A program made the position numbers and the translations under genes. The notes under the pieces are model-generated. The model was not told the DNA's origin and ran no database searches. It saw only the letters and a list, made by a program, of their open reading frames with translations. Shown here in pieces: positions 33,661 to 45,296 of a DNA stretch of 64,000 bases. The stretch is from Sabethes cyaneus (taxonomy: Eukaryota > Arthropoda > Insecta > Diptera > Culicidae). The DNA is taken from the NCBI RefSeq assembly GCF_943734655.1, contig NC_071353.1, positions 135,941,907 through 136,005,906 of the forward strand, in the 5' to 3' direction. How positions within the stretch are numbered: the first letter of the stretch is position 1; every line of letters begins with the position of its first letter.

Positions 33661-33734
33661 GGCTCCATAGCTCAGTTGGTTAGAGCGTCGTGCTAATAAC
33701 GCGAAGGTCGTGAGTTCGATCCTCTCTGGAGCCA
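33661..33734 (+). tRNA. tRNA-Ile (anticodon AAT), copy 2
   Basis: Sequence identical to 32806-32879 over all 74 positions. Polymerase III terminator TTTTTT at about 33743-33748. Identity despite unlike flanks points to concerted evolution or strong selection. Confidence 0.97.
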
Positions 33735-34254
33735 CAGAGTTCTTTTTTCTTTCCTACCCCGTTTCTTTTCAGGTGTATTCTACAATTTTAATTGCCTTTG
33801 CCTCTTGTTTTTGGCATAGATATTTATTACAAGAAAAATGTACTGAAATTACATAAAATTGATGGTTATATCCAAAAATTTAATAAATTTTAACATAGAT
33901 TTTCGAACTAATATTTCGAATATTTTTTACCGCATATTAGTGCCATCTGTAATTGAAGAAAAATAATTGGTTCTTTTTCTCTACTATACGTATTTAATGT
34001 TCTAAAAAGTACGTATTTTACCTCCAATTGCAGCCCTCCTCAGAAGCTCTGCCGAGATTTCAAATAATTCGAAACAGACACTAATATAGCTCAAAATTCA
34101 AGCACGAAATGTGTAAATGTCACTGCATTAGCGTTCCCAGGCATAAAGAAAATTTAGGACACCCAAGCCTTCGTGTAATCGTAGGATGGTGATTCTATTA
34201 TTACATATCACAAAAGTACCGGCCGATTAGACTGAAAACTACGGACTTTCGGGT

Positions 34255-34935
34255 GCAATTGCATTTAAAATCAAAGTTGAAATAGAAATTAAAAATTAAG
34301 CTTGGAACTGGACTAGAAATTTGACTTGAAATCGGTCTTGACATAGGACAGTAAATCAGACTTGAAACTGGACAAATTTGGGCTTGAAGCTTTGTTTCAT
34401 ATTGAACTGAATTGAATTGAATTGAATTGGATTTGAAATTAGACTTAAATTTGGAGTAATTGGACTAAAAGTTTTACTTGGAATTAGACACAAAATTTAA
34501 TGTATAACAGGATATGAAGTTTCTATTTGAAATTGTATTTAATATTTAATTTGAATTTGAAATTTAATTAGACTTGGAATTGAATTTGAAATCAAAATTG
34601 GAATCTGAATTGAAATCAAAATTGAAATTAAATTACTGAAACACTGAACTTAAAATTGGGATTGAAAGTGGACTTGAAAATGAATTTAAATTCGAGTTGA
34701 GATCAGACATGGAATTGCATTTGAAATTGGGATTCAAATTGTACTTGAACTTAGATTTGAAATCAGAGTAAATTTGATTCAAAATTAGGCCTAAAATTGA
34801 GCACAACAGATAAAATTGTTCTTGACAGTGTACATGAAATTAGACTTGAATTTGGACTAATGCGATCTTGAACTTTTACTCCCAACCGGATATGGACTCG
34901 AAATTTGGCATAAAAATCTACTTGAACTTGAAATT
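34255..34935. repeat. Degenerate ~12-bp array (GAAATTGGACTTG type)
   Basis: Dozens of loosely repeated words such as TTGAAATTGGACTTGAAATT, with a short perfect stretch (GAATT)n at about 34403-34427. No fixed phase and no coding sequence. It passes directly into the pyrimidine array on its right. Confidence 0.75.
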
Positions 34936-34964
34936 GACATTTTCATCTTATTCTCTCACACATT

Positions 34965-37290
34965 TTATCGCTTTTCTGTTCGGTATTTTCTCTTTTCCAG
35001 ACCCGTTTTTCCGCTTTTTCCCGTGTTTGATACTTTTCTGTACCGTTTTCTTGGTTTTTACTCTCACTTTTCCTATGTTCCCCCCTTTTTCTCTCGTTTT
35101 CCTTATTTCTGTCCCTTGTTTCTTGTTTCACTTCACCTTTTACTTCGTTTGCATGTTTTCTTATTTTCAGTTCTGTTTTACCTCATGTTTTTCACTCGTT
35201 TTTTGTTGTTTTCTTTCACTTTTTCCGTCTCTTCTTCTCCTTTGCTGTTTTTGCTTTCCAGTTTTCATTTTCCAACTCTTTTATCTCCTTTCCTTCTCGT
35301 TTTTCATCTTCGTCTGTTGCGTTTTCCCCTTTTTGATGCCTCATTTTTCATCTTTTCTATCACGTTTGTTCTCTTTTTGGTTCTTTTTTTACTGTCCTCC
35401 TTTTCTTTAATCCGTTTTACCTATTCTCCTTTTATACTTCATCCGTTCTTTTTCACGTATTTTGTCACATCTTTCTCCTTTTATTTCCTGTTAGACCTCT
35501 TTTTCGTCAATCGGTTTTGTTTTTCCTCTCTCGCTTTCTTTTTTCTTCTAGTTTCTCTCGTTTTCTGTTCCCTTTTCCTTTCTTGTCTCTTTTCTCTTCC
35601 GTTTTACCTTTTTTCTTCTCGCTGTTTCCTCTTTCTCTTCTCCTTTTTACTTCTTTTCCTTTTCCTTTCATTTTCGCCCTTCTCCTGCGTTCTGATTTTC
35701 CTCTGTTCTCTTCTTCATTTTTTATACCGTTTTTTTCGTTTTCAAGCCCCTTTCTCATCTGTTTCTTTTGTCATTTTCTGTACCATTTCGACTTTCGACT
35801 GTCCAGTCACGATTTTCATCTGATTTCACTTTCTAACTCCTTTTTTATCCCGTTTTTCGTTTTCGTCTGCTCTGTTTTTTCGTTTATCACTTTCACGTTC
35901 TGTTTTTTTTCCGTTTTAATTTTATTTTCTTTATTTTTTTCTATTTTCTCTTATCGTTTGACTTTGTTTTCTGTTTTTATTTGTTGATTTTGCTACTCCC
36001 GTATTTTCTCCCATTTTTCTATTCCGTTTTTTCTCCTATTTTGTTCCGTTTGTTTTGTTCTCTTTTTCTGTCCAATTTATCTCCATTTTCGTTCTCTTTT
36101 TTCGTTTTATTTGTGGGTGAACAGAGAAAGAAGGGGAGAGAAAACAAGGAATCTCTCATTTTGCTTCTTCCGTTTTTTTCATGCACTTCTTTCACTTTCA
36201 GCTTTCTTATTCTTAATGTCTTCTTGTTTTCCCTATGTTTCTCTTTTCATATGGTTTTCCTTGTTTTCAGACTTTCTTTCTATCTCTGTCTCTTTTGTCA
36301 TTTTATGTATCGTTTCGACTTTTTCAGTCATGGTTTTCAACTTTTTGCGCTTTTTAACTCTTTTACTACCCTGTTTTTCATTTTCTTCTGTTCCGTTCTT
36401 CCTCTTATTTCGTCCTACTTCTCTTCTTTTTCTTTTTCTTTTAATTTTTTCGGGTTTTTCCTCTTTTTCTGTTCTTGTTCTCCATTTTCCTGCCCGAGTA
36501 TTCCTTTTTCTTCCTAATCCTGTTTTCCCCCGAATCTGTTCTATTTATCTTCAGTTCTATTCCCGTTTTTTTCGTTTTCTTAGTGGTTTTTCATTGTTTC
36601 CTCTCTGTTTTTTTGTCTGCTCGTTTTCTCTCCGGTTTTATTCTTTTTATACATTTTTTTCTTTTCTATCCTATTTCCTTTCCCATTTTGTAATGAAGTT
36701 TTCTTTTGTTTTTCTTTTTTCAGGTCAATTTTTATACTATTTTCTTTTGCGTTTTTTCTTTTTTCTACACGTTTTGTACAGTTTTTCTAATTTTCAGTCC
36801 TTTTTCGCATGCTTTTCACTTGGTTTCTTGTTATTTTCTTTCCCGTTCTCAGTCTTCTATCGTCTCTTTTTTTGTTCTCTGTTTTCCTCCGCTTTTTTAT
36901 CTTCTTTCTTTCTCGTTTTTAGTTTCGGTTTTCAAACCTGTTTCTCCTTTTTCTCTTTTGTGATTTTCTGTGTCGGTTTGATTTTTCGGTCATGGTTTTT
37001 GTCTTTTTTCGCTTTTTACCTAGTTTTTTATCTCCGTTTTCGTTTCTCTTATTATGTCCTGCTTTTCTTTCTGTTGTAATTGTATTCTATTGTTTTCTTT
37101 TTCCTTTTACTGTGCTTGTTTCTTAATTTTTTTCTTTTTTCTCTTCGTTTTTTACTTCGTTTTTCCTGTTTTTCTCCCCCGTTTTTTCAAGTTTTTTCGT
37201 CTTATAACCCGTTTCCCTTCCGATTTTGTATCGTTCATTTTTTTAAATGCAAGTTTTTGTTGCGTTTTTTCTTTTTTCTACGCGTTTTGT
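34965..37290. repeat. Degenerate pyrimidine-rich array, 2.3 kb
   Basis: The plus strand is almost wholly C and T in words like TTTTCTGTTTTTC, CCGTTTT and CTTTTTC. Frames of up to 322 codons on this strand are Phe/Ser/Leu runs and are artefacts. The strand asymmetry makes the region likely to form triplexes or R-loops. It is the inverted counterpart of 12776-15000. Confidence 0.8.
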
Positions 37291-37299
37291 CCAATTTTC

Positions 37300-38455
37300 G
37301 TTACGTTCCACAGTGGTTTAAAATGCGCGAAATACGCGAACCTCAGCATGTTCAAAGGGAAATGTGAAAAAATTACTGTATTAGTAAAGTTGTTGTATGC
37401 TATTAAAGCCAACTTTTGAACCGGAAAAAAACAAAATGTGTTCTTTAGCAAACTTGTAGAAAATAACATTTAGAGAAACTTTGTCGAAGTTCGGCTCTAT
37501 CTCTTCAAACAGACGACATACAGTATTTTTTGTATGAACAACAACTGAATACTAAAAACATCCGTTTTACTCTTTTCGATGATATTTTGGAGGCCCGCTA
37601 TGTTCTGGAAAGTTGCTTATATTGCGTAGTATGGTCTCGACTTGTATTTGTTTGTAGCTTTTTTTTGGGAAATGGCGTATGCAGTCAAACCAAAATCGTA
37701 GCAAATTTTTAGTTATTCTCCGACGTTTCGCTTTTATTTTTATTACGATTTTGGTTTGACTACATACGTCATTTCCCGAAATAAGTTACATATATTTTAA
37801 AAACACACCATTTTGTTGATTTTGATGAATTATTAATGTAATATTACTGTGTTTTCCACAAGAAATATGAAGAATTAAAAATTGGTTTTAAAAAACTAGC
37901 ATTTTTTCAACTGCTGAAGATAATCGCCACTTCGCTACTGGTGAAAAGGATCTCTCAATTTAAACATATCATATTGTAATAGACATGTGAGCTTCATTTG
38001 ATGATCACAAGCTTATAACAGTGATAATTTAGAACAAGTCAGTAAAATTCAGGACTGCTTAAGAAAGCTCCTAGCTGATTAAAATGCGTTCAGACTGATT
38101 AAAATTAGTTCCAGCGCCTCAATTTTTAATGTAAAAAATCAGAACTTTAGCTTAATAATAGTGATTTTCAGTGGTAACAGCAGGAAACATTGAAGTTAAC
38201 AAGAAGGTTGGCATGCTGATATCTTCCATTTATTCAACTTGTCGCTTAAAATACAGTAGTGATACGACTATACTGCTTAAAATAGGTTCCGTACCCTATT
38301 TGCTAGCGCCCATCGATGCACCTGACAAACAATTTTATTATCTATGTCCCGTCTAAAAACGCAATCATAAACTAGGTTTATCTCCAGTATGCCCTCCAAT
38401 CTGCGAAAGATTGGTGCCATTGTGTCTTACAGGTCTCGATGCTGCCCCTCCGGGG
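37300..38455. other. AT-rich sequence; contains a strong hairpin, no gene
   Basis: Begins with a CACAGTGGTTTAAAATG block like other repeats in the window. Apart from the hairpin at 37667-37777 nothing was recognised. Confidence 0.45.
37667..37777. repeat. Hairpin with 34-bp arms
   Basis: Bases 37667-37700 and 37744-37777 are inverted copies with about three mismatches, both containing GTCAAACCAAAATCGTA. The loop is 43 bases. A transcript would form a stable stem-loop of precursor-microRNA length. Confidence 0.75.
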
Positions 38456-38458
38456 CCC

Positions 38459-38767
38459 TTAATAAATCATTTTGCGATCACCATCAGTAGTAAGTGACGC
38501 GAGTGCACCCACGCCACGGCTGTCGGAGGACCGAGTGTCGCTTTGGGCGAACTTTTCCTTCTGTTGTCGGCCGTGGCTGCGATGACAGTCAGCCGTGGTA
38601 AAGATTACATCAAAATGCAGCGGCGTTCGCCGCCACGGTTCGCTCGCATCACCGCGACCACGACCGATGGAAAATATGAAACAAACCACTAACATGCAAA
38701 CCCAAAGAAATCGAAAGTGAATGTCAATGCTTTTTTTGCTTGCTTGCTTGCTTGCAGTAGGGTGCAC
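38459..38767 (-). CDS. Weak candidate for a small secreted peptide, unrecognised
   Basis: The minus-strand frame opens with GTG; the first ATG (about 38696) gives MLVVCFIFSIGRGRGDASEP and about 79 residues to a TAA. It starts with a hydrophobic, signal-like stretch and continues as a polar chain with only one further Cys. The region is CpG-rich and free of repeats. The ATG has a weak context and no splice or polyadenylation signal supports it. A chance frame in a promoter-like island is at least as likely. Confidence 0.15.
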   Translation of the reverse strand: MHPTASKQASKKSIDIHFRFLWVCMLVVCFIFSIGRGRGDASEPWRRTPLHFDVIFTTADCHRSHGRQQKEKFAQSDTRSSDSRGVGALASLTTDGDRKMIY

Positions 38768-38967
38768 AATGTTTGATTTGTGCAGGCCATTCGTTAGTCA
38801 TGGGTTGTGGAAAAGAGATTGTATACGCGGATGTGTTTCCATCTCATGATTGTAGATTACGACTGAGGGACCCCCTGCCTCCGGGGCTGGGTTGGGTGTT
38901 AGCTCTGACTGATATGAACTTTTACGACTTACAGCCCTTCCCGCCGTTTAGAATATGAATCAGATGT

Positions 38968-40080
38968 TAGCTCAGCCAGATTTTATCTTTTAAAACCATG
39001 TTAATCAAGTACAAGTTGGCTGAGTCAATATTAGTCTCTTGAATATCGGATGAAAATCAGCTAGGTTGTAGAGTAGTTCTTCACGAAACGATTTAAAGGG
39101 CACAACGAAGTGTCAATAGAATTGGGCGAAGGATGTTCATCTTGAATTTTATTAATTGCCGAATAGTCTTAATATTGCCGATAGAGTCACATAACTCTCA
39201 GATTGGTTTTTGAATGCTCAGTAAAACACACATGTGTATATAATCTGGGCGCTGAGATTGTTCTTATTTATCCTTCTGAAAAAGGGGCTCTTCTCCGGTA
39301 AAAAAATGCCCACAACGGCAACCGGAGCCCACAGCTAATAAAAATTAAGATATTTTCAATTCGATAGCGTCGTACACAGATTCGAGCAATACTTTGCCTC
39401 TAACCTTTGAAAGAAGACACATCTCTTATACATCGGCTTTCTCCGGTTGGCTGAGCTCCGAAACCATATGCTCCTTGACAGTAGAGACAGGAGTTTCCAA
39501 ATTGATTCCTATGCATATCGGATGGTGCACCAATAAGGTTACAGTCTAACCTTACTAGTGAGGATACACTGTTTCTGATATGCCCTCAGAGGTGCAGGGA
39601 GGGCGGAACGCTCGCCTTTGCTGCAATTTGATTAGTTAAGGAATTGACAACACCTGGAAGCTGCCGCACCGGCAGCGGAAGCGAACGGAGAGCTGTCTTC
39701 AAGTTTTGGGTATGTTTTCCAGTGAAACAACCCTCTGGAAGGGGATAGGCTTTATTGCTAATATCCATAACTTCCGACAACGACGACGACGACGACGGTG
39801 TGTGGTATCTGCGTCATATCACTGTGCCAAGATTTGAGTTAGTTTATACTGTCTAATAGCTTGCCTTCTGGTGTGCGTCTCTCTGTTGTCCGACTGGACG
39901 AGCTCAGCCTTATAATAAACGATGAGACACGGAGAACAGAAGAAGATATATACGATGTACGGACTACTTAAATGACAACACAACATAACTTTCAGTTTAT
40001 AGCAAGCTGGCACTCATAACCGGCAGCCCGTCATCTTACGCTTATGAGATTTAAGATTTGCTTATGAAAAATTGATGCTG
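38968..40080. other. No gene recognised
   Basis: Mixed sequence; the frames at 39586-39780 and 39819-40013 have no recognised relatives. Confidence 0.4.
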
Positions 40081-40400
40081 TAGCAAGATCTGGTTTCTTG
40101 CGTGAGTCTGTCCAGCCACAGCCCAGACAGTCTACCACTGGCCCCCGGCTTTTCTCCGTCCGTCCGCGCGTCGGCGAGGCTCCTAGGCATAATATCCCGA
40201 CCCGTCGAGCAAGCTTTGTCCTCAACAGCAGCAGCAGCAGCAGCAGCACAGCCGACTAACAACAAATCTTTCCGAATCAAGATTGAGCATCGGCCCGGCC
40301 CGAAGAAGCTATCTTTGCCATCGTATGCAAACTTCCCGGCCGACGCTCGGCCGGTCCGTAAGAATGCGTACCTAACCTACTAGAGAGCGCTGCGTTGCAG
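40081..40400. promoter_or_regulatory. CpG-rich segment with (CAG)n, possible promoter
   Basis: A short GC-rich block with a (CAG) run at 40225-40248, open in several frames on both strands. The poly-Ala and poly-Leu readings disagree and no ATG frame is convincing. Its composition resembles the other islands in the window. Confidence 0.25.
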
Positions 40401-40524
40401 CTTCCATTGCTATAAATCAATGATAAGAGTTTAGTAAAATCCTATGGGTATTATGTGTCCTACTGAAACGAGATGAAGATAGGTAATCATTAACTCGGTT
40501 GATGAAGTGCGGTGTGTACGGCTC

Positions 40525-40594
40525 TGCTGTACCGTCTCAGTAGCACGGTCGAACTGAAGCAACTCCAAATTGTGTGTACCGAGACGGTACAGCA
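40525..40594. repeat. Small inverted repeat
   Basis: TGCTGTACCGTCTC (40525-40538) and GAGACGGTACAGCA (40581-40594) are perfect inverse copies with a 42-base loop. Confidence 0.7.
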
Positions 40595-41290
40595 TAACAG
40601 TTAAACCAGAGCAGAGTTAAGATCTTCTTATCCAAATCCGATAGAGAGTTAACTCCTTGGATAACGACCCGAGATGTTCGACATATTTAAATTGGGTTGT
40701 AAATTTTAACGAATAGGATAGGAAATGTTTTCTAAGGCTTATTGAATGAATCTGGTAAGGAAAAATTTTTAAGAGCAAGCAATTTGTGTGTAATCTATTG
40801 CTTATCTATTATTACACTTTTCTACATAAATTTACTGTATTTAGTCAAAGTATTTTACAGTTTCTTTAAAAAGTACCCTCATAGATATTCTATTCCATAA
40901 AAAATAGTAAAAATTTTCAAAAATGCTAACTGAAAAACTATTTTTCTAAAACGCAGCTACAACTATTTTCGCAAAATAGTGATCCAGATATTCTTCCCTC
41001 CTTTTTTCGTTTGACTATACGCGAAATGGTGTTCAAAAATTGCTTTTTATCTTTTGTGAAAAAAGTCCCGCAAGGAAGTCGTGTAGGTACATCTATATTC
41101 TAGTTATAACGAAAAAAAACAAGAGCGCCAAAAACACAAAACTAGAGATAAATTTTTCCGAAACTTAATTAGAATCAAGCAAAAAGTGGTCCTGGTCAGT
41201 GCATAACGTGCTATTATCAGCATTTTGAACGATTTATTGCAAAATTGAGTCGCTGGCAAACTATAAGGCTTGTTCGCGACAAAATTTGGA
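40595..41290. other. AT-rich sequence, no gene
   Basis: No exon or element recognised before the left end of the mariner at about 41270. Confidence 0.45.
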
Positions 41291-42020
41291 CACCCTTAAA
41301 CACACACAGCTTCGGAAATACATTAACAATGAGTGAAATATTTTACAGAGTGGTAGACGTATGTCTGTTCTTTCTGAAAATATAACACTTGTTTATATTA
41401 CAAGCGCTCAGCGTAAAATGGCATCGAAAGAAGAGCAGGTACGAAAAGCAATTGTGTGCGGTTGCAATGAAAATCCGGATCTCTCGTTAAGAAAACTTGC
41501 CAAAAAGCTTGGAGCTCATCCAAGCACTGTTCACAGTGTTTTAAAATCGTTCGATACTCGCTTGACAACAGCTAGGAAGAAGGGAAGTGGAACAAAAACG
41601 GATCTGAGGAACCACCACAAGGATGCGAAGGTAAAACCAATATTACGGAGGAGACCAGATCTTTCTGTACGTACCATTGCTCGTACCATTGCACACTTCT
41701 AAGCAACAGCAAGGCATGAAGTATTTCAAGGTGAGGACTGTGCCAAACCGTAATGATAAGCAAAATACGACGGCCAAAACACGCGCTCGTAAGCTTTATC
41801 ACGAATATTTAACGAAGTTTCCGAAGTTTAATGAAGTTGGACGACGAAACGTATGTCCTAGAAGACTTTAAACAGCTTCCTGGTATGTCTTTTTGCCATG
41901 AAACGAAACGCCGTTGCAGAGCATTTTAGGACAAAGAAGAAAGCCAAGTTTCCCAAAAAATATTTAATATGGCAGGCCATATGCAGCTGTGGTCGAGCAA
42001 GTTGTCGAGTTGCCTCATAA
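41270..42020 (+). mobile_element. Tc1/mariner DD37E-type element, internally deleted
   Basis: CTTGTTCGCGACAAAATTTG at about 41270 is a plausible left terminal repeat. From the ATG at 41418 the frame codes a paired-type helix-turn-helix: EEQVRKAIVCG, SLRKLAKKLGAHPSTVHSVL and a basic linker ending GSGTK. It breaks off after RPDLSVRTIARTIAHF. After a short deletion the reading resumes with KYFKVRTVPNRNDKQN and, in a new frame, LDDETYVLEDFKQLPG, which carries the first catalytic Asp, then KFPKKYLIWQAICSCG. The second Asp, the Glu and the right end are missing. Known family: ITmD37E described from mosquitoes; assignment by motif only. Confidence 0.85.
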
Positions 42021-42774
42021 GTCGCTACTGAATTTCATATTGACCAGACTTTTAGGTCAAAAGTTATGTGAATGTAAATGTATGATTCCGTTTTCTCGGG
42101 GGTCCCTCAAGCTGTTTAAAGAAATTTAATTGCAAATGAAAGGAGACGCTTGAAAAACTATTTTTATTGAAATACAAGTTCATCGTTTTTTTCTTCATTT
42201 GATTTTACTCGTAATCGGAAATGAAAAGTTGAAAAGCGAAAAAGTTCATTTAAGGTTTTAGGTAGAGTGTTGTATAGGATTGAATACGCTAATGAGTGGA
42301 TTGTCGATAAATTTATGCAAATTTCAAAAAAAAATTGCGCCTGTGGAACCGCTTGTGTCATCGAAAAAGGCAAGCGCTGGAAAAACGATCATATTTCCCA
42401 TCCTCAAACATGTTTAGGGCTGTTCGTCTGTAGGGCGCTGCTTTTGCACTATTTCTTCGAGCTCATCTGGTTTCTTGAACATTCTAACCACCGTTGCCAG
42501 ACCTTGCTGAGGAAAATCCGCAGTTTTGTCACCGAAAATGGGGTCATACTTTCGTTTCATAATCAATAAAGAAGCGAAATTCAATCACTGATCAATCAAT
42601 AATATGGATGCACTCAGCTTCTTTCCGGCCAAATGTCTGATCACTCTTTATCACATTTTTTACAGGTATTGTCCTTGATTGTATTTGGTACTTTTTTTTA
42701 ATTAAACCATTTCATGTACATTTGAGATTTGACTCAACTTAGTTAAGGGCGCTTACTCTCAACTTTCGTTATTC
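42021..42774. other. No gene recognised
   Basis: AT-rich; possibly the decayed tail of the mariner at its left. The 100-codon frame at 42267-42569 shows no family signature. Confidence 0.4.
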
Positions 42775-44835
42775 GTGCTCAACATTCGTGCTTTCATCAT
42801 TTTTTTTTCATCTATGTTTTTCCGTCTTTCATCTTTTACCTTCCTTCGTGTGGTTCGTTCGACTTGTTGTAATTTTTTATTGCGTTTTATTACGTTCTTG
42901 GTTGCTCTTGATTGCGTGTTTTTGTTCTCATTTGTAGACGGTTTTTGGCATTTCTTGTCGCTGTATGGCGATCGTTTAATCGTCTCTTCATCGCCTTTTC
43001 TGCATCTATTTCTAGTCTTTTCGTCGTTATATAGCCACCTACGATGTGTGCAGTCACATATGCTAATGCTATGCTAATGCTATTTTTAGTCTTTTCGTCG
43101 TTTTTAAGATTTGTGTTTGTCATTTCTCTGACAGTTTTTTCGTTCTCTTTTCATCTTTTTTTGTCGTCTTTCGTCTTTTATTGGTAACAGCTATCGCCTA
43201 TTTGTGATCCCTTTTTCGTCATCTTTTTGTCGTACATTAGCTATCTTTTCGTCGTTTTTATGTTGTCTTTTCGCATTTTTTGTTGTGTTTTTGACGCATT
43301 TTGTCATCTCTCTGTTTGTATTTTTGTTTTTGTCGCCTTTTCATGTTTCTTTTTTGCTCCCTTTACGTCACATTTCCATCGTATGTTCGTCATTTTTACC
43401 TTTGTTTGACTTCATTGTTGCATTTTTCGTCACTTTTTTCATCGGCCGTTTTTACTGTTGTTGTCGTCTTCTTTGTTGCTGTTTTGCCATCGTCTGTTTA
43501 TCGATTTTTGTCATCTTTCCATCATTTTTTGTCTTTTTATCACGTTGTTGGTACCTTTTCTTGTTGTGCTGCTTATTTTAAAGACATCCAAAACTGCCAC
43601 AAAAGACTATCATTGAAACTGGTCGTTATGCCCTTCGGGCATATAAAAAAACCATCAGAATGCTGTTAACTTTACTGTCGTTTATCGTTTTTTGTTGCTA
43701 TATTCGTCGTTTTGTTTTTGGCATATTTTGTCATCTTTTTGAACGCTTTTTAAATGAATTTTTTCGTCGTGTTTTTTGTTTTCGTTGGTTTTTTGCCTGT
43801 TTTTTGTCATTTTGTTGCTGTTTTTTATCGTGTGAATTAGTCATTTTCTCATCGTTTTTTTTTTTGCATGTTTTGTCGTAAACGTAAACGTTTTGTAAAC
43901 GTCGTTTAATTGTGTTTTTTTGTCGCTGTTTTGGCGTCTTTTCGTCTCCTTCATCATATTTTTATGTTTTTTTTTCAGTCATCTGTTTATCCGTCGCTTT
44001 TTTAGCTTCGTTTTTGGCATTTTTCGGCGATTTTTTGACGTTTTTGGCTGTATTATCATGCTGTTTTGGCATCTTTTTATTGTCTTTTTGTCTTTTTTTA
44101 TTGTTGTCTTTTCGTTTTCTTTTCCTCTATATCTGTAATTTTATCGTCACCCTGTTTGCTGTCAAGACAGCAAAAAGCTGTCTCTTAACGCCCTTTTTGT
44201 CGTTTTCTGTCGTATATTCGTCTTTTTTTCCTCGTTTTTTTGCGAGTTTTCTCACCTTTTTTAAGCTATTTATTTGTTTCTTGTCATGCTGCTTTTTGTC
44301 CTTGTTTTACCGTCTTTTTATCGTTTCTTCATCGACATTTCTGCATCCATTTATTGTCATTTCGTCATCTTATTGTTGTCCTTTCGAAACCTTTTCGTCT
44401 TCTTTTCGTCGTCTCTGTGTCTTTTCGTCATTTTTGTCATCTTTTATCATCGTTATTTATCATCGTTTTTTGCGGTCTCTTATTCACTTTTTGTTAATTT
44501 GTCGTCATTCTGTTAGTTGTCAACACAACAAAAATGTTACTTTTCTACTATCTTTTCATCGTTCTCTCATTATCGTTTTAAGCACGTTTCGTCTTCCTTT
44601 TGATGCTTTTTTTAAATCTCTTTTTTGTCACGTTTTTGCTCTTTTTGACGTTGCGTTGATGTTTTTGCATTGGTATTTTTGTCGATTTTCGTTCTCAACT
44701 TTTCATGGCATTTTCAGCATATTCTCATTGCTTTTTAATTTTTCATCGCATTTTCGTCATCTTTACGGCGTCTCTTCATTGTCTTTTCTTTGTATTTCAG
44801 ATTTCTTTTCGTCGCCTTATTGTTGTGTTTTTTTA
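42775..44835. repeat. Degenerate TTTTCGTC array, 2 kb
   Basis: Loosely repeated words built from CGTC, TTTTTGTC and CATCTTTT, e.g. TTTTCGTCGTTTTTGTC. Frames of up to 310 codons are Phe/Leu/Ser-rich artefacts. Interruptions of mixed sequence occur near 43580-43660 and 44140-44200 (both containing an AAAAGACTAT or GTCAAGACAGCAAAAAGC block). This array is related in style to, but different in word from, 34965-37290. Confidence 0.75.
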
Positions 44836-45296
44836 AGGATTTAATGGCCGGTGTTAAATCAGACCGGACCAAGTCGCAAAGTTTAAAAAAATGAGTTACT
44901 GACAGCAAACGATTAAGGATTACCTAAGCTGCATTTCACTCTAATCATATTACATAAATGTTGCAAACAGCCAGAGATATGAGATGATTTCAAACGATTG
45001 ATAGCAATAAACCATATAAAGCAGCAAATTTTGAACGCGTTTTTCTCGAAATCAGAGTTTTGTTACTTGGTTCGGTTTGACCACCGACCAAATATTCTAC
45101 AGTTTTCAATTGTCGCGTAAAAAAATTAAACCTATTAACGCATTTAATGGTGAAGAGTTATATCTGCCGTTTGAGTTAAAAAGTTGGTTAGGCATTTCTT
45201 CAACAAGTTGTACTATCGAGACATCCACTTGGTTTAAGTTCTTGTAAACGACTGGCACTGGCTAAAATGAAAATGGCTCTGTTAATACGTAATACC
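44836..45296. other. Unique-looking spacer between arrays
   Basis: AT-rich DNA without features between the pyrimidine array and the hexanucleotide array. Confidence 0.5.

Noticed and set aside
35023..37079. Open frames of 266, 178, 156 and 322 codons
   Set aside because: They are Phe/Ser/Leu translations of a nearly pure pyrimidine array; overlapping frames are equally open and no domain is visible.
40102..40383. 93-codon poly-Ala frame
   Set aside because: Opens at GTG, is driven by a CAG repeat, and the opposite strand is equally open.
43912..44844. 310-codon open frame
   Set aside because: Same cause: degenerate TTTTCGTC array, low complexity in all frames.
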